From NCBI GenBank assembly GCA_025934645.1, contig JAICWY010000006.1:1-64000 (forward strand): a DNA stretch of 64,000 nt, given 5' to 3'. Under the pieces are notes generated by a model, which did not search any database, had not been told where the DNA came from, and saw nothing but the letters and a program-made list of their open reading frames with translations. The position numbers were made by a program, and so were the translations under genes. The DNA is from Vulcanimicrobiia bacterium (GTDB taxonomy: Bacteria > Vulcanimicrobiota > Vulcanimicrobiia > Vulcanimicrobiales > Vulcanimicrobiaceae). Positions 17,138 through 24,820 of the stretch are shown piece after piece (the first letter of the stretch is position 1; every line of letters starts with the position of its first letter).

Positions 17138-18139
17138 ATGGCTGCGTTGCTTTCCGCGTCGCGCGCTCTGCACGCGAGCTGCGGGCCATTGGAGATCGTT
17201 CTTACAGCCGAAGACGAACGCATTGCGGCCGTCGCGCTGAATCATCTCTCGCTATTCGCACCTGCGTGGCCCGCGCGCACGCGGACGATCAACGTCCAGA
17301 TGCTCCGCAACTCGTGCGCGCTCGAAGTAAGCGGGACGTATCTGCGCTGCGGCCAGATGCTCGCCGATCGCGACGGCGCACGTTACGCCGTCCGCACCTC
17401 GCGCGGTTTGGCTGCGCAAGGACATTGCGGCGCCCGCACGGACGTTTGGGTCGTTTACGTGCCCGAGGATGTCGAGTTCGGCGAGCCCGAAGTGGGAGCG
17501 CTCGAAGATATCTTTTCGCTGATCTGCACGGTCGGCTGGCGACAAGAAGGCTGGATACCCGTGCATGCTGCGGCCGTGGCGAAGAACGGCACGTGCGCCG
17601 TTTTGTGCGCGCCCTCCGGCGGCGGAAAAAGCACGCTGACCGCGGCGCTCGCGCGTCACGGCTGGCAAACCCTTGGTGACGACAAGTTACTGTTGCGGCG
17701 CACCGGCGTGGACGTGCGTCTTCGCGCGCTGCTGCAAACATTCAACCTGGATCCGCAGACCCGGCGCTGGTTCGATGTCGGCGATATCGACGGGTTGCCG
17801 CGGTATTCCGCGTTCACGAACAAACGCCGCGTCGCGGTTGGAACGATCTGCGCGAGAAGCCCCATGATCGAATCGGCCGCGCCGACGCACGTTGTTCGCA
17901 TCGTGCGCGATGCGCACGCAAGCGGCATAAGCGCCTCGCCACTGAGACCCGGCGACGTGCTGCCGGCATTGCTGCGGCAAATCGTCATTCCCGCGGACCC
18001 TGCGGCGGCGCGCTGGATCGTTCGTGAAACCGGCGCGTGCGCATCGAAACTGCGCGGCATCGAATTGCGGATTGGTGACGACGCGTACGCGTCTGCGGCG
18101 TGGCTGGGCGCTATCGAGGAAGCAATTTTATGCGAATAA
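17138..18139 (+). CDS. HPr-kinase-like ATP-binding protein
   Basis: 333 residues from the ATG at 17138 (GGAG six bases before), one base after the RRE stop. It has PVHAAAV, Walker A APSGGGKSTL near residue 160 and the acidic LGDDKLLL. These match the C-terminal kinase core of HPr kinase/phosphorylase but not its N-terminal domain. Relatives in some lasso-peptide clusters phosphorylate the precursor tail; relatives in 'HprK-related' systems sit beside PqqD-like proteins without known substrate. Nothing here resembles HPr itself. The likely role is phosphorylating a peptide or glycan-linked partner of the RRE, which is inference from context. Confidence 0.85.
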   Translation: MAALLSASRALHASCGPLEIVLTAEDERIAAVALNHLSLFAPAWPARTRTINVQMLRNSCALEVSGTYLRCGQMLADRDGARYAVRTSRGLAAQGHCGARTDVWVVYVPEDVEFGEPEVGALEDIFSLICTVGWRQEGWIPVHAAAVAKNGTCAVLCAPSGGGKSTLTAALARHGWQTLGDDKLLLRRTGVDVRLRALLQTFNLDPQTRRWFDVGDIDGLPRYSAFTNKRRVAVGTICARSPMIESAAPTHVVRIVRDAHASGISASPLRPGDVLPALLRQIVIPADPAAARWIVRETGACASKLRGIELRIGDDAYASAAWLGAIEEAILCE

Positions 18140-19011
18140 GCGTGGTTATTCCGGCGCTGAATGCGGCCGCGACGATCGGCGAGACCCTAAAAGGCCTGCA
18201 GTCGCAGGTGGGCGCGGGTGATTTCGAAATCATCGTCGCCGACAACGGGTCGAGCGACGACACCGCGAAAATTGCGCGCGAGTGCGGCGCGTGGGTGGTG
18301 CACGAGCCGGTGCGCGGTCCGGCAGCCGCACGCAATCGCGGACTCCATCACGCCCGCGGCGAGATTATCGCGCATTTGGACGCCGACACCGTGCCCAGCC
18401 GCCGCTGGCTCTCGGAGATCTGCGAGCCTATTCTGGCCGGTGCGGTCATCTCGGCCGGCCACAGCATCTGCTATCCGCCGAAGACGCCCGCGGAGCGCTA
18501 CGCCCAGGCCGTCGGTTTGAACGACGCAGAGCTCGCTGTTTACCGTACGCCGTTTCCGTTCGCCCCGTCCCTGAATCTGGCGGTGCGCCGCGATGCGGCA
18601 ATCGCGGTGGGCGGGTGGAACGCGGATCTGATCACCGGCGAGGACGTCGACTTCTCGCACCGGATTCTGCAAAAATACGGCGGATCGATCGCGTATTGCA
18701 AGCGCGCGATTATCTATCACCACGCGCGATCCGACGCCGCGGCCCTGCGTCGCCAAGCGCGCAGTTATGGCGCGGGCGTTGCCGACCTGTATCGTCTTTA
18801 TCCGGGCGAAGTAGAATGGAACGCGCGCAAAGCGCTGCACTTGAGCGGCGTTCTGCTGGGGCGTGCGGCAGCGCCGCTTGCGGCGTCTATCGGCAGCGCG
18901 ATCGGCGTGGTCGATGCCGCGCGCGCAGAATTCGCGGCATATCACTGGCTATGGACCAGCAATTTCTGGCTGGGCTTCGCCGGCCGCGCGATCTCGCGGA
19001 GGAAAGCGTGA
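18130..19011 (+). CDS. GT2 family glycosyltransferase
   Basis: 293 residues. The ATG at 18130 lies inside the end of the HPr-kinase-like gene (10-base overlap) behind GAGGA. The GT-A fold is clear: RISVVIPALNAAATIGETL, the nucleotide site IIVADNGSSDDT, a D-x-D in LDADTVPSRRWL, and GEDVDFSHRIL as the acceptor/base region. A hydrophobic C-terminal helix (AYHWLWTSNFWLGFAG) may anchor it to the inner membrane. It should add a sugar to a lipid-linked or protein acceptor; the sugar is not predictable. It overlaps the second GT2 gene by four bases. Confidence 0.92.
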   Translation: MRISVVIPALNAAATIGETLKGLQSQVGAGDFEIIVADNGSSDDTAKIARECGAWVVHEPVRGPAAARNRGLHHARGEIIAHLDADTVPSRRWLSEICEPILAGAVISAGHSICYPPKTPAERYAQAVGLNDAELAVYRTPFPFAPSLNLAVRRDAAIAVGGWNADLITGEDVDFSHRILQKYGGSIAYCKRAIIYHHARSDAAALRRQARSYGAGVADLYRLYPGEVEWNARKALHLSGVLLGRAAAPLAASIGSAIGVVDAARAEFAAYHWLWTSNFWLGFAGRAISRRKA

Positions 19012-19886
19012 TCGAGGTTTCCGTCGTCATTCCGGTTTACAACGGCGCTGCGACGCTGCAAGCTGCGCTGCGCTCGCTGATGACACAGACGCTTGGCCGA
19101 GAGCGGTATGAAGTTATTGTCGTGGACGACGGTTCGCGAGACGATTCCGCCGCTATCGCGCGCTCCTGCGGAGCGCGTACCATCGTGCAGTCCAATGCCG
19201 GCGCGCCGGCCGCGCGCAATACGGGCATTCGCGAAGCGCGCGGCGAGTGGATCGCGTTTACCGATGCCGATTGCGTCGCCTCGCGCGGATGGCTTGCCGC
19301 ATTGCTCGCAGCCGCGAAACGGGAATCCGGCTGCATCGGCGCGGCGGGAAAGACGATCGGTTTTCGCTCGCAGGCACCCGCGGCGCGCTTTGTGGACTTG
19401 ATGGGCGGATTGGATGCCGGCCGCTATCTGCAGCATCCACGCTTCCCTTTCGCGCCGACGGCTAACGCGCTTTACCGGCGCGAGTACTTGTTGGAAGCCG
19501 GGGGCTTCGACGAACGCTATGCTACGTATGACGCGTGCGATCTGCACGCCCGTATCGCGCGCAGGTTCGCCGGCGCGTTTCCATACGAGCCTCGCGCGTT
19601 GATCATGCACAAACATCGCGAGAGCTGGCGCGCGTATTGGCGCCAGCAATTTTTCTACGGCGTGGGCTACGCGCAATTTGTCCTGGCGCACCGGGACGAG
19701 ATCCGCTGGAACGTGCGGTTGCAACTCCGCGCGCTTGCCGACGTCGTCGCGAAGGGCTTTCGTGCCGGTATCCCCGCCGTGGGCGACGCTGCGATTCTGC
19801 GTCGAGGCGAACTGGTGCGTGCGGCGGCCCAGCAAGCCGGATTCATTCGCGCCTATTACAGCGCCAAGGAGAGACGCCGATGGTAG
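19008..19886 (+). CDS. GT2 family glycosyltransferase, second copy
   Basis: 292 residues from a GTG at 19008 overlapping the previous stop (GTGA). N-terminal EVSVVIPVYNGAATLQ, VVDDGSRDDS, the D-x-D in FTDADCVASRG, and a downstream YDACDLHARI region show a GT-A glycosyltransferase. It is only moderately like its neighbour, so the two probably add different sugars or act in sequence. It lies between the HPr-kinase-like and B2-like genes, tying glycosylation to the peptide-maturation-type proteins. The end overlaps the B2-like gene by seven bases. Confidence 0.92.
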   Translation: MIEVSVVIPVYNGAATLQAALRSLMTQTLGRERYEVIVVDDGSRDDSAAIARSCGARTIVQSNAGAPAARNTGIREARGEWIAFTDADCVASRGWLAALLAAAKRESGCIGAAGKTIGFRSQAPAARFVDLMGGLDAGRYLQHPRFPFAPTANALYRREYLLEAGGFDERYATYDACDLHARIARRFAGAFPYEPRALIMHKHRESWRAYWRQQFFYGVGYAQFVLAHRDEIRWNVRLQLRALADVVAKGFRAGIPAVGDAAILRRGELVRAAAQQAGFIRAYYSAKERRRW

Positions 19887-20353
19887 AAGCACCGGCACCG
19901 AAATGGACGCCGCGCGGCTTGATGCAGCGCTTCCGCGAAGTGGTCCGAGAGCCGGGCGATCTGCGGCTCTGCGTGCATATCGCGGCTTTCATCCATCGCG
20001 CCCCGTCGCTGCTCGCGGCGAGCGATTTGCGTTCGTTCGTGGAGCGCTTGCGCTTGCAGCCCGTGCCGCGCGCGGAATACGAACGCATCAAACGCATTCG
20101 CACCTTTTTGCTCGGGCGCCGGATATTCGCGCGGGCCAACACGTGTTACGTGCGCGCGCTCACGCTGTACCGCTACCTGGACGCGCCGGACGCGAGCCTC
20201 GGATTCCATATCGGCATCGAGCGGCGCGACCGCGCGAGCGACCGGCTTCACGGCCATGCCTGGGTGACCATCCAAGGACGGATGCTCGAAGGGCCGCCGG
20301 CCGCTCTCCAGGGCCGCGTGCGCGAGATCGATTTTTTGAAGGCTGCGCCGTGA
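19880..20353 (+). CDS. Lasso-peptide B2-like protein (transglutaminase-fold cysteine protease)
   Basis: 157 residues, ATG at 19880 behind AGGAGAG. In lasso clusters B2 removes the leader peptide delivered by the RRE. Key features: the Cys motif ARANTCYVRALTLYRYL and the His motif LHGHAWVTIQGRML. The usual acidic third residue after HAWVxxxG seems to be Glu rather than Asp. An N-terminal helical region (LCVHIAAFIHRAP) precedes. With the RRE at 16726 it makes a complete B1/B2-type pair, yet the ATP-dependent cyclase (asparagine-synthetase-like) and a precursor are absent in the window. It may mature another kind of peptide or act in a glycoconjugate system. Confidence 0.85.
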   Translation: MVEAPAPKWTPRGLMQRFREVVREPGDLRLCVHIAAFIHRAPSLLAASDLRSFVERLRLQPVPRAEYERIKRIRTFLLGRRIFARANTCYVRALTLYRYLDAPDASLGFHIGIERRDRASDRLHGHAWVTIQGRMLEGPPAALQGRVREIDFLKAAP

Positions 20354-21471
20354 GCCCGGCTCGCACGTTCGACGCGCTCGTCGATGCGGTAAGCGCGTGC
20401 GTTTCGGGCGATGCCGCGGCCCTCGTCAAAGCCTTCTCCGCTGTGCCGGCGCCGGAATTCTACGCCGCCGCGGTGCGCCATCGGTGCGCGGGCTTATTGC
20501 TCTCCGCGATTGTGGAAATGCGCCTGCACGGCGGAGCGGCAGCCGAATTGCGCAAACTGCTTCAGCGCTATGCAGCAGCGTGCGCGCTCGATTCAGCGAA
20601 TCTGCCCGGCCAAATAACGGCGTTGGTCCGCACGCTAAAATCCGCCGGCGTCCCGCACGCGTTGCTGAAGACGGCCGCGAAACTGTATGCGGGCGATCGG
20701 CGCGCGCAATGGTCGCAAACGCACGACATCGACGTCTTCGTTCCGGCGATGCGCGCAGCCGACGCGTTGGACGCGCTGCAACAAGCGGGTTATCTGCAAA
20801 GCGCCGCAGATGGCACCGTGCGCGCCTACAGGCTGCATCACCATCATTTGGCGCCGCTTGCAGCCCCGCGAGGCGGCAAACCCGTGGAAGTGCACGTAGC
20901 GCTCGCGCCGCGCCGTGCATTCAGCACGCGGACGGATTGGGATGCGCTCTTTGCGACCCTGCAAGAAGTGGCCGGAGAGGCCGGCAGCGCGCTTAGGCTC
21001 GACGCCTACGGGCGGTGTTTGCACATGCTCTTGCACGGCGCGGGATTGTACCGTTTGAGCGACGCGGCGCAAATTGCCATGGAGCTTGCCGCCGACCCGC
21101 CCCTGCTCGCGGTTCTATCTAAAACCGCAGCATCGGAAACGGTGCAGCCGGTTGCGGTCAAGGCGGTGCTCGCTATGGCCGCGCGAATCGCATGTATGCC
21201 TTTCGAGCGCGAGGCAGCCGTGGACGCGTACCTGGATTGGGTTCGCGTGCGTGAAGATCTGCCTGCGCGCTTCCGCGGCCGCATGCATTTCGTGGACGCC
21301 TGGTACGCGAATGGCGGGCGGCTTCGCGGGCCTGCGACGATGCTCGCCGTTCCGCGAAACGTTCGCGCCGTTCGGCGCACGCCGTGTTACCGGGAACTCG
21401 CCGGGCGCGCGTTCGCGGCGCTCGCGGCATATGCACTGGTCTTGCGCAAGGGCGGCGGCGCGCGTGCCTGA
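20350..21471 (+). CDS. Nucleotidyltransferase family protein (NTP_transf_5 type)
   Basis: 373 residues from a GTG overlapping the B2-like stop (GTGA). A helical N-terminus is followed by GVPHALLKTAAKLY and THDIDVFVP, the lysine and D-x-D pattern of the NTP_transf_5 nucleotidyltransferase family; unlike the gene at 10819 the carboxylates are intact. A long helical C-terminal part follows, with a histidine-rich stretch (RLHHHHLAPL). Such proteins accompany lasso clusters with HPr-kinase homologues and exopolysaccharide loci; their reaction is not settled. Here it could nucleotidylate a peptide or sugar intermediate. It overlaps the flippase fusion by eight bases. Confidence 0.82.
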   Translation: MSPARTFDALVDAVSACVSGDAAALVKAFSAVPAPEFYAAAVRHRCAGLLLSAIVEMRLHGGAAAELRKLLQRYAAACALDSANLPGQITALVRTLKSAGVPHALLKTAAKLYAGDRRAQWSQTHDIDVFVPAMRAADALDALQQAGYLQSAADGTVRAYRLHHHHLAPLAAPRGGKPVEVHVALAPRRAFSTRTDWDALFATLQEVAGEAGSALRLDAYGRCLHMLLHGAGLYRLSDAAQIAMELAADPPLLAVLSKTAASETVQPVAVKAVLAMAARIACMPFEREAAVDAYLDWVRVREDLPARFRGRMHFVDAWYANGGRLRGPATMLAVPRNVRAVRRTPCYRELAGRAFAALAAYALVLRKGGGARA

Positions 21472-23596
21472 TCCCGCCCCACAGACGACCGGCGCGAAGG
21501 CGCTGCAAACGTTTGTTGCCCGCATCGCAGTCAGTGCGTTCGGAATTCTTGCCGGAATCGTCGTCGCGCGCACGCTGGGGCCCGACGGCAAGGGTGTGTA
21601 CTCCGGGCTGCAGCTGTTGCTCGCATTACCCGTCGCATTAACCGGCGGCGCGGGCGCCGCAATCACGTATCTGCTGACGAAAGAACGTCGCGCCATCGCG
21701 GAGATTTTTCCGGCACTAGCGGTGCTCTTCGCGGCATGCACGCTGCTGTGCGGCGCCGCGGCGTGCACCTACGCGGCGCTGCACGGATGGAATGCCGAAA
21801 CGATCGCTTTTGCGGCATCGGTTCCCGCCGCTATCGTTTTGGCGTGGCAGCCCAGCTACTATGCGGCAACCGGACGGCTACGCACGCTAAACGCGCAAAC
21901 TATCGCGCAGTCCGCGGCAACGCTTGCCGGCGTAATGCTCACGTGTGCCGCCTTCCGGTGGGGCGCTCCGGGCGCGCTTGCGGCGTGGGTCGTTTGCGCG
22001 TACGGATGCGCGGCGGCCGTGGTCGCCGGCATGGTCGCCGACGGTGCGCGGCTGCACGTCCGCGATCTGCGCGCGCAGGTGCGATCGCTGGCACAATTCG
22101 GATCGCAATCCGCGCTCAACACCGGTCTGGGCTTGCTGAACTACCGCATCGATTCGCTGGTGCTCGCCGCGTTTTTAGGCGTGGCGTCGTTCGGCGTGTA
22201 TTCGATCGCCGTGAACGTAGGAGAGATGCTTTTCATGCTGGTTCGTCCGCTGAACATGGCGGTCGCGCGCGAGATCGGGGGCGCGGATTTGGAACGATCC
22301 GGCGAACTCACCGCCTACACCATCCGGTTCGGGGTCACGCTCGCCCTGCTTTGCGCCATCGTGGCATTCGCAATCGCGCCGCCGGCGATCCACCTGATCT
22401 ACGGCGACCGCTTCGATGCTGCGGCACTACCGCTGCGCCTGCTGCTGCCCGGCATCGTCGCGTTCGCAGGGGCGGGAACATTCGCGTCGTTTTTCATGTT
22501 TCAGCTCGCGCGGCCGCTGCTGGTCGCGTACATCAACCTGGTCATGATTGCGGTTCAACTCGCGGGCTGCTTCGTGCTCGTGCCGCACTACGCCATGGCC
22601 GGCGCCGCAGTGGCTTCCAGCATCGCATATATCGCGGGTGCAATTGCAAACACCATGCTTTTCTGCCGCGCAACCGGCATTCGCGCCTCACAGATATGGC
22701 TGCCTCGGCCTCGCGACTTGCGGCGCATCGCGCAGGCCGCGTCGGAACTTTTGCAAAGCATGCGGCGACCCGCTCCCCCGCTGCTGTCCGGCGGCGTGCT
22801 CGTCACCGGTGCGCGCGGCGGCGTGGCTTCGTTGATTCGCCGCGATCTCGCGCGGCGTTACTCGCTGCTGTTGAGCGATCGCGCGAAGCCGAAGGACCTG
22901 AGTCGGAAGGAGCGCTTCGCGCGCGCCGATATCCGTAGCGTTCGCGCGATGCGCCGCCTTGCGCGCGGTATGCGCGCCATCGTGCATCTGGCCGCGGTTT
23001 CGAAAGAGGCGGAATTCGAAACGATCGTCCAAAGCAACGTGCGGGGACTGCACGCGGTTTTGGAGGCGGCCCGCTTGGAAGGCGTCAAACGCGTCGTCTT
23101 TGCGAGCACGGGGCATCTCATGGGTTTCTACTCGCGCGAAACGTATCTGGACGAGCGCGCCGCGCCGCGCCCCGACACGGCATATGCCGTTTCCAAAGGT
23201 TTCGGCGAATTGCTTTGCCGCTACTACGCCGACAAATTCGGCTTGGAGATCGTTTGCATCCGCATCGGCCACGTCTCCGCGCAACCGGAATACGACATCG
23301 ACAAACACATCTGGATCAGCCCGCGCGATCTCACGCGCTTAATCGGCGCAGCGATCGAGCACGAGCCGGTACATTTCGAGATCGTCTACGGCGTGTCCGC
23401 GAATCCCCAGCGTTTTTGGAGTCTGCAGCGCGCGCGTAAACTGGGCTACGAGCCGATCGACGGTGCGGAGCAGGCGCCGCCTGCGAAGGCCGGCGCCGCG
23501 AACGCGCACGTCAAAGAATTGCTCCAAGGTGATTCGTTCGCCGCAAACGGCTTTACGGGTTCCGTTGCGAAGGTCTTACGCGGCGTTATTGAATAA
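21464..23596 (+). CDS. Fusion: polysaccharide flippase (Wzx/MATE-like) plus uronate-dehydrogenase-like SDR
   Basis: 710 residues from a GTG at 21464. Residues about 10-425 are a multi-helix flippase (TFVARIAVSAFGILAGIVVARTLG start, repeated hydrophobic segments), which would move lipid-linked glycans across the inner membrane. Residues about 440-710 are an NAD-binding SDR: VLVTGARGGVAS, IVHLAAVS, and the catalytic YAVSK. The segments TGHLMGFYSRE and VCIRIGHVSAQPEY match the uronate/hexuronate dehydrogenase branch. The frame is continuous. An internal ATG at 22760 lacks a ribosome site, so a true fusion is likelier than two genes. The SDR would face the cytoplasm. I do not know of this fusion from described systems. 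Confidence 0.85.
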   Translation: MPDPAPQTTGAKALQTFVARIAVSAFGILAGIVVARTLGPDGKGVYSGLQLLLALPVALTGGAGAAITYLLTKERRAIAEIFPALAVLFAACTLLCGAAACTYAALHGWNAETIAFAASVPAAIVLAWQPSYYAATGRLRTLNAQTIAQSAATLAGVMLTCAAFRWGAPGALAAWVVCAYGCAAAVVAGMVADGARLHVRDLRAQVRSLAQFGSQSALNTGLGLLNYRIDSLVLAAFLGVASFGVYSIAVNVGEMLFMLVRPLNMAVAREIGGADLERSGELTAYTIRFGVTLALLCAIVAFAIAPPAIHLIYGDRFDAAALPLRLLLPGIVAFAGAGTFASFFMFQLARPLLVAYINLVMIAVQLAGCFVLVPHYAMAGAAVASSIAYIAGAIANTMLFCRATGIRASQIWLPRPRDLRRIAQAASELLQSMRRPAPPLLSGGVLVTGARGGVASLIRRDLARRYSLLLSDRAKPKDLSRKERFARADIRSVRAMRRLARGMRAIVHLAAVSKEAEFETIVQSNVRGLHAVLEAARLEGVKRVVFASTGHLMGFYSRETYLDERAAPRPDTAYAVSKGFGELLCRYYADKFGLEIVCIRIGHVSAQPEYDIDKHIWISPRDLTRLIGAAIEHEPVHFEIVYGVSANPQRFWSLQRARKLGYEPIDGAEQAPPAKAGAANAHVKELLQGDSFAANGFTGSVAKVLRGVIE

Positions 23597-23602
23597 TGGC
23601 GT

Positions 23603-24352
23603 GTGCCGAAAATCCCGTTCCCGAAGAAGAAAGCCGCCAAAGAGGTTGCGGCGGAAGAGCTCGCAATTCTGGAGCGCACCTATCCCCGCGCCGTCACCGC
23701 GCTCGACTACCGCAATCCGTTCGAACTGCTGATCGCGGTCATTCTCTCCGCGCAGTGCACCGACGCGCGCGTCAATATGACGACGCCGTCGTTGTTCGCG
23801 AAGTATCCCGATGCGAAGAAGCTGGCGAAAGCGCAACAAGAAGACGTCGAAAAGATCGTTAAGTCGTGCGGATTCTTCCGTGCGAAAGCGCGCAACATCA
23901 TCAACTGCGCGAAGGCGCTGGTGGAGCATCACGGCGGTGAAGTCCCGCGCGAGCGCGAGCAACTCGAGGCGCTGGCCGGCGTCGGACGCAAAACCGCGAA
24001 CGTCGTCATGTCCGTAGCGTTCGAAGAAGCGGCGATCGCGGTGGATACGCACGTCTTCCGCGTGGCGCACCGTTTGGGCTTGACGCTCGGCAAAACGCCG
24101 CGCGACGTGGAGAACGATCTGCAAGCGGCGGTACCTCGCGAGAAATGGCGGCACGCGCATCACTGGCTGATTCTGCACGGGCGCGCCGTCTGCAAAGCGC
24201 CGGTGCCGCTCTGCGGCGTGTGCCCGTTGAATGGGATCTGCCCGACGCCGAAGATTATCGCTAAAAGCTTAGGGGCCCGGAGCCGTCCAGGTGCGGCGGC
24301 CGCGGCAGCTCCGCGTCCTGCGCGACGAGCTTCAACAAAGAAGAAGGCGTAA
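23603..24352 (+). CDS. nth: Endonuclease III
   Basis: 249 residues from a GTG at 23603, six bases after the flippase-fusion stop. It excises oxidised pyrimidines and nicks at abasic sites. Motifs: LSAQCTDARVN, helix-hairpin-helix LAGVGRKTANVV with the catalytic Lys, the Asp in VDTHVFRVAHRLG, and the iron-sulfur loop C-x6-C-x2-C-x5-C (CKAPVPLCGVCPLNGIC). A 25-residue Ala/Arg/Lys tail extends past the usual end. That tail is encoded opposite the end of the convergent gene at 24261-24776 (92-base overlap). Confidence 0.95.
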   Translation: MPKIPFPKKKAAKEVAAEELAILERTYPRAVTALDYRNPFELLIAVILSAQCTDARVNMTTPSLFAKYPDAKKLAKAQQEDVEKIVKSCGFFRAKARNIINCAKALVEHHGGEVPREREQLEALAGVGRKTANVVMSVAFEEAAIAVDTHVFRVAHRLGLTLGKTPRDVENDLQAAVPREKWRHAHHWLILHGRAVCKAPVPLCGVCPLNGICPTPKIIAKSLGARSRPGAAAAAAPRPARRASTKKKA

Positions 24353-24776
24353 GCGCTTCGCCGTAGCCGGCTTCGGTCGAGATCTTCGAGAGATTCGTTA
24401 GCGACGGGACGGGCTTTTCCGGCTCGAATTGCCATTCGCCGTCCAAATCCAAGCCGGTGATGCGCACCAGCTGATGCACTTCATCCAGATCCATACTCAC
24501 GCGCTTTTCGCCGAAACGAAGCCGCAAACGCGGCGGCCGCTCGAGCCGGACGTATTTTACGCCGTTACGCTCGCCCAAGATTGAGTTCAGGCGTTTTGCG
24601 CCGGCTTGCAACATGGTTCCGAAGGCGGCGAAGCCGCTCTCCGCATCCTCGTACGCAATCGCGCCTGCGTCGCCGCGGTCGACGGCGCTCTCGATCTCGC
24701 GCCGCGCGCGGATGCGCTCCGCAGCGGCCACGATCGGGTTCTGCGCGGTAAATTTTTCGTTGAACGGGTCGGGCAT
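24261..24776 (-). CDS. Hypothetical protein, convergent with and overlapping nth
   Basis: 171 residues from an ATG at 24776; longer frames to 24848 would run into the divergent peptidase gene. No signal peptide. The first half is helical with alternating charges (AAAERIRARREIESAVDRGD). The second half has RFGEKRVSMDLDEVHQLVRITGLDLDGEW, and the end is LPRPPHLDGSGPLSF. I do not recognise the family. Real status is supported by its separate strand position, a short divergent gap to the peptidase and balanced amino-acid use. However, its last 30 codons lie antisense to the nth tail, so one of the two ends could be over-called. Confidence 0.6.
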   Translation of the reverse strand: MPDPFNEKFTAQNPIVAAAERIRARREIESAVDRGDAGAIAYEDAESGFAAFGTMLQAGAKRLNSILGERNGVKYVRLERPPRLRLRFGEKRVSMDLDEVHQLVRITGLDLDGEWQFEPEKPVPSLTNLSKISTEAGYGEALTPSSLLKLVAQDAELPRPPHLDGSGPLSF

Positions 24777-24820
24777 ATCGCAGCAAGTATTCGCGCAACG
24801 CTTCGGTGAACTCCGCCTGC

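Noticed and set aside
22760-23596. Separate SDR gene starting at the internal ATG of the flippase fusion
   Set aside because: No ribosome site before 22760 and the frame is continuous with the flippase; a fusion explains it better.
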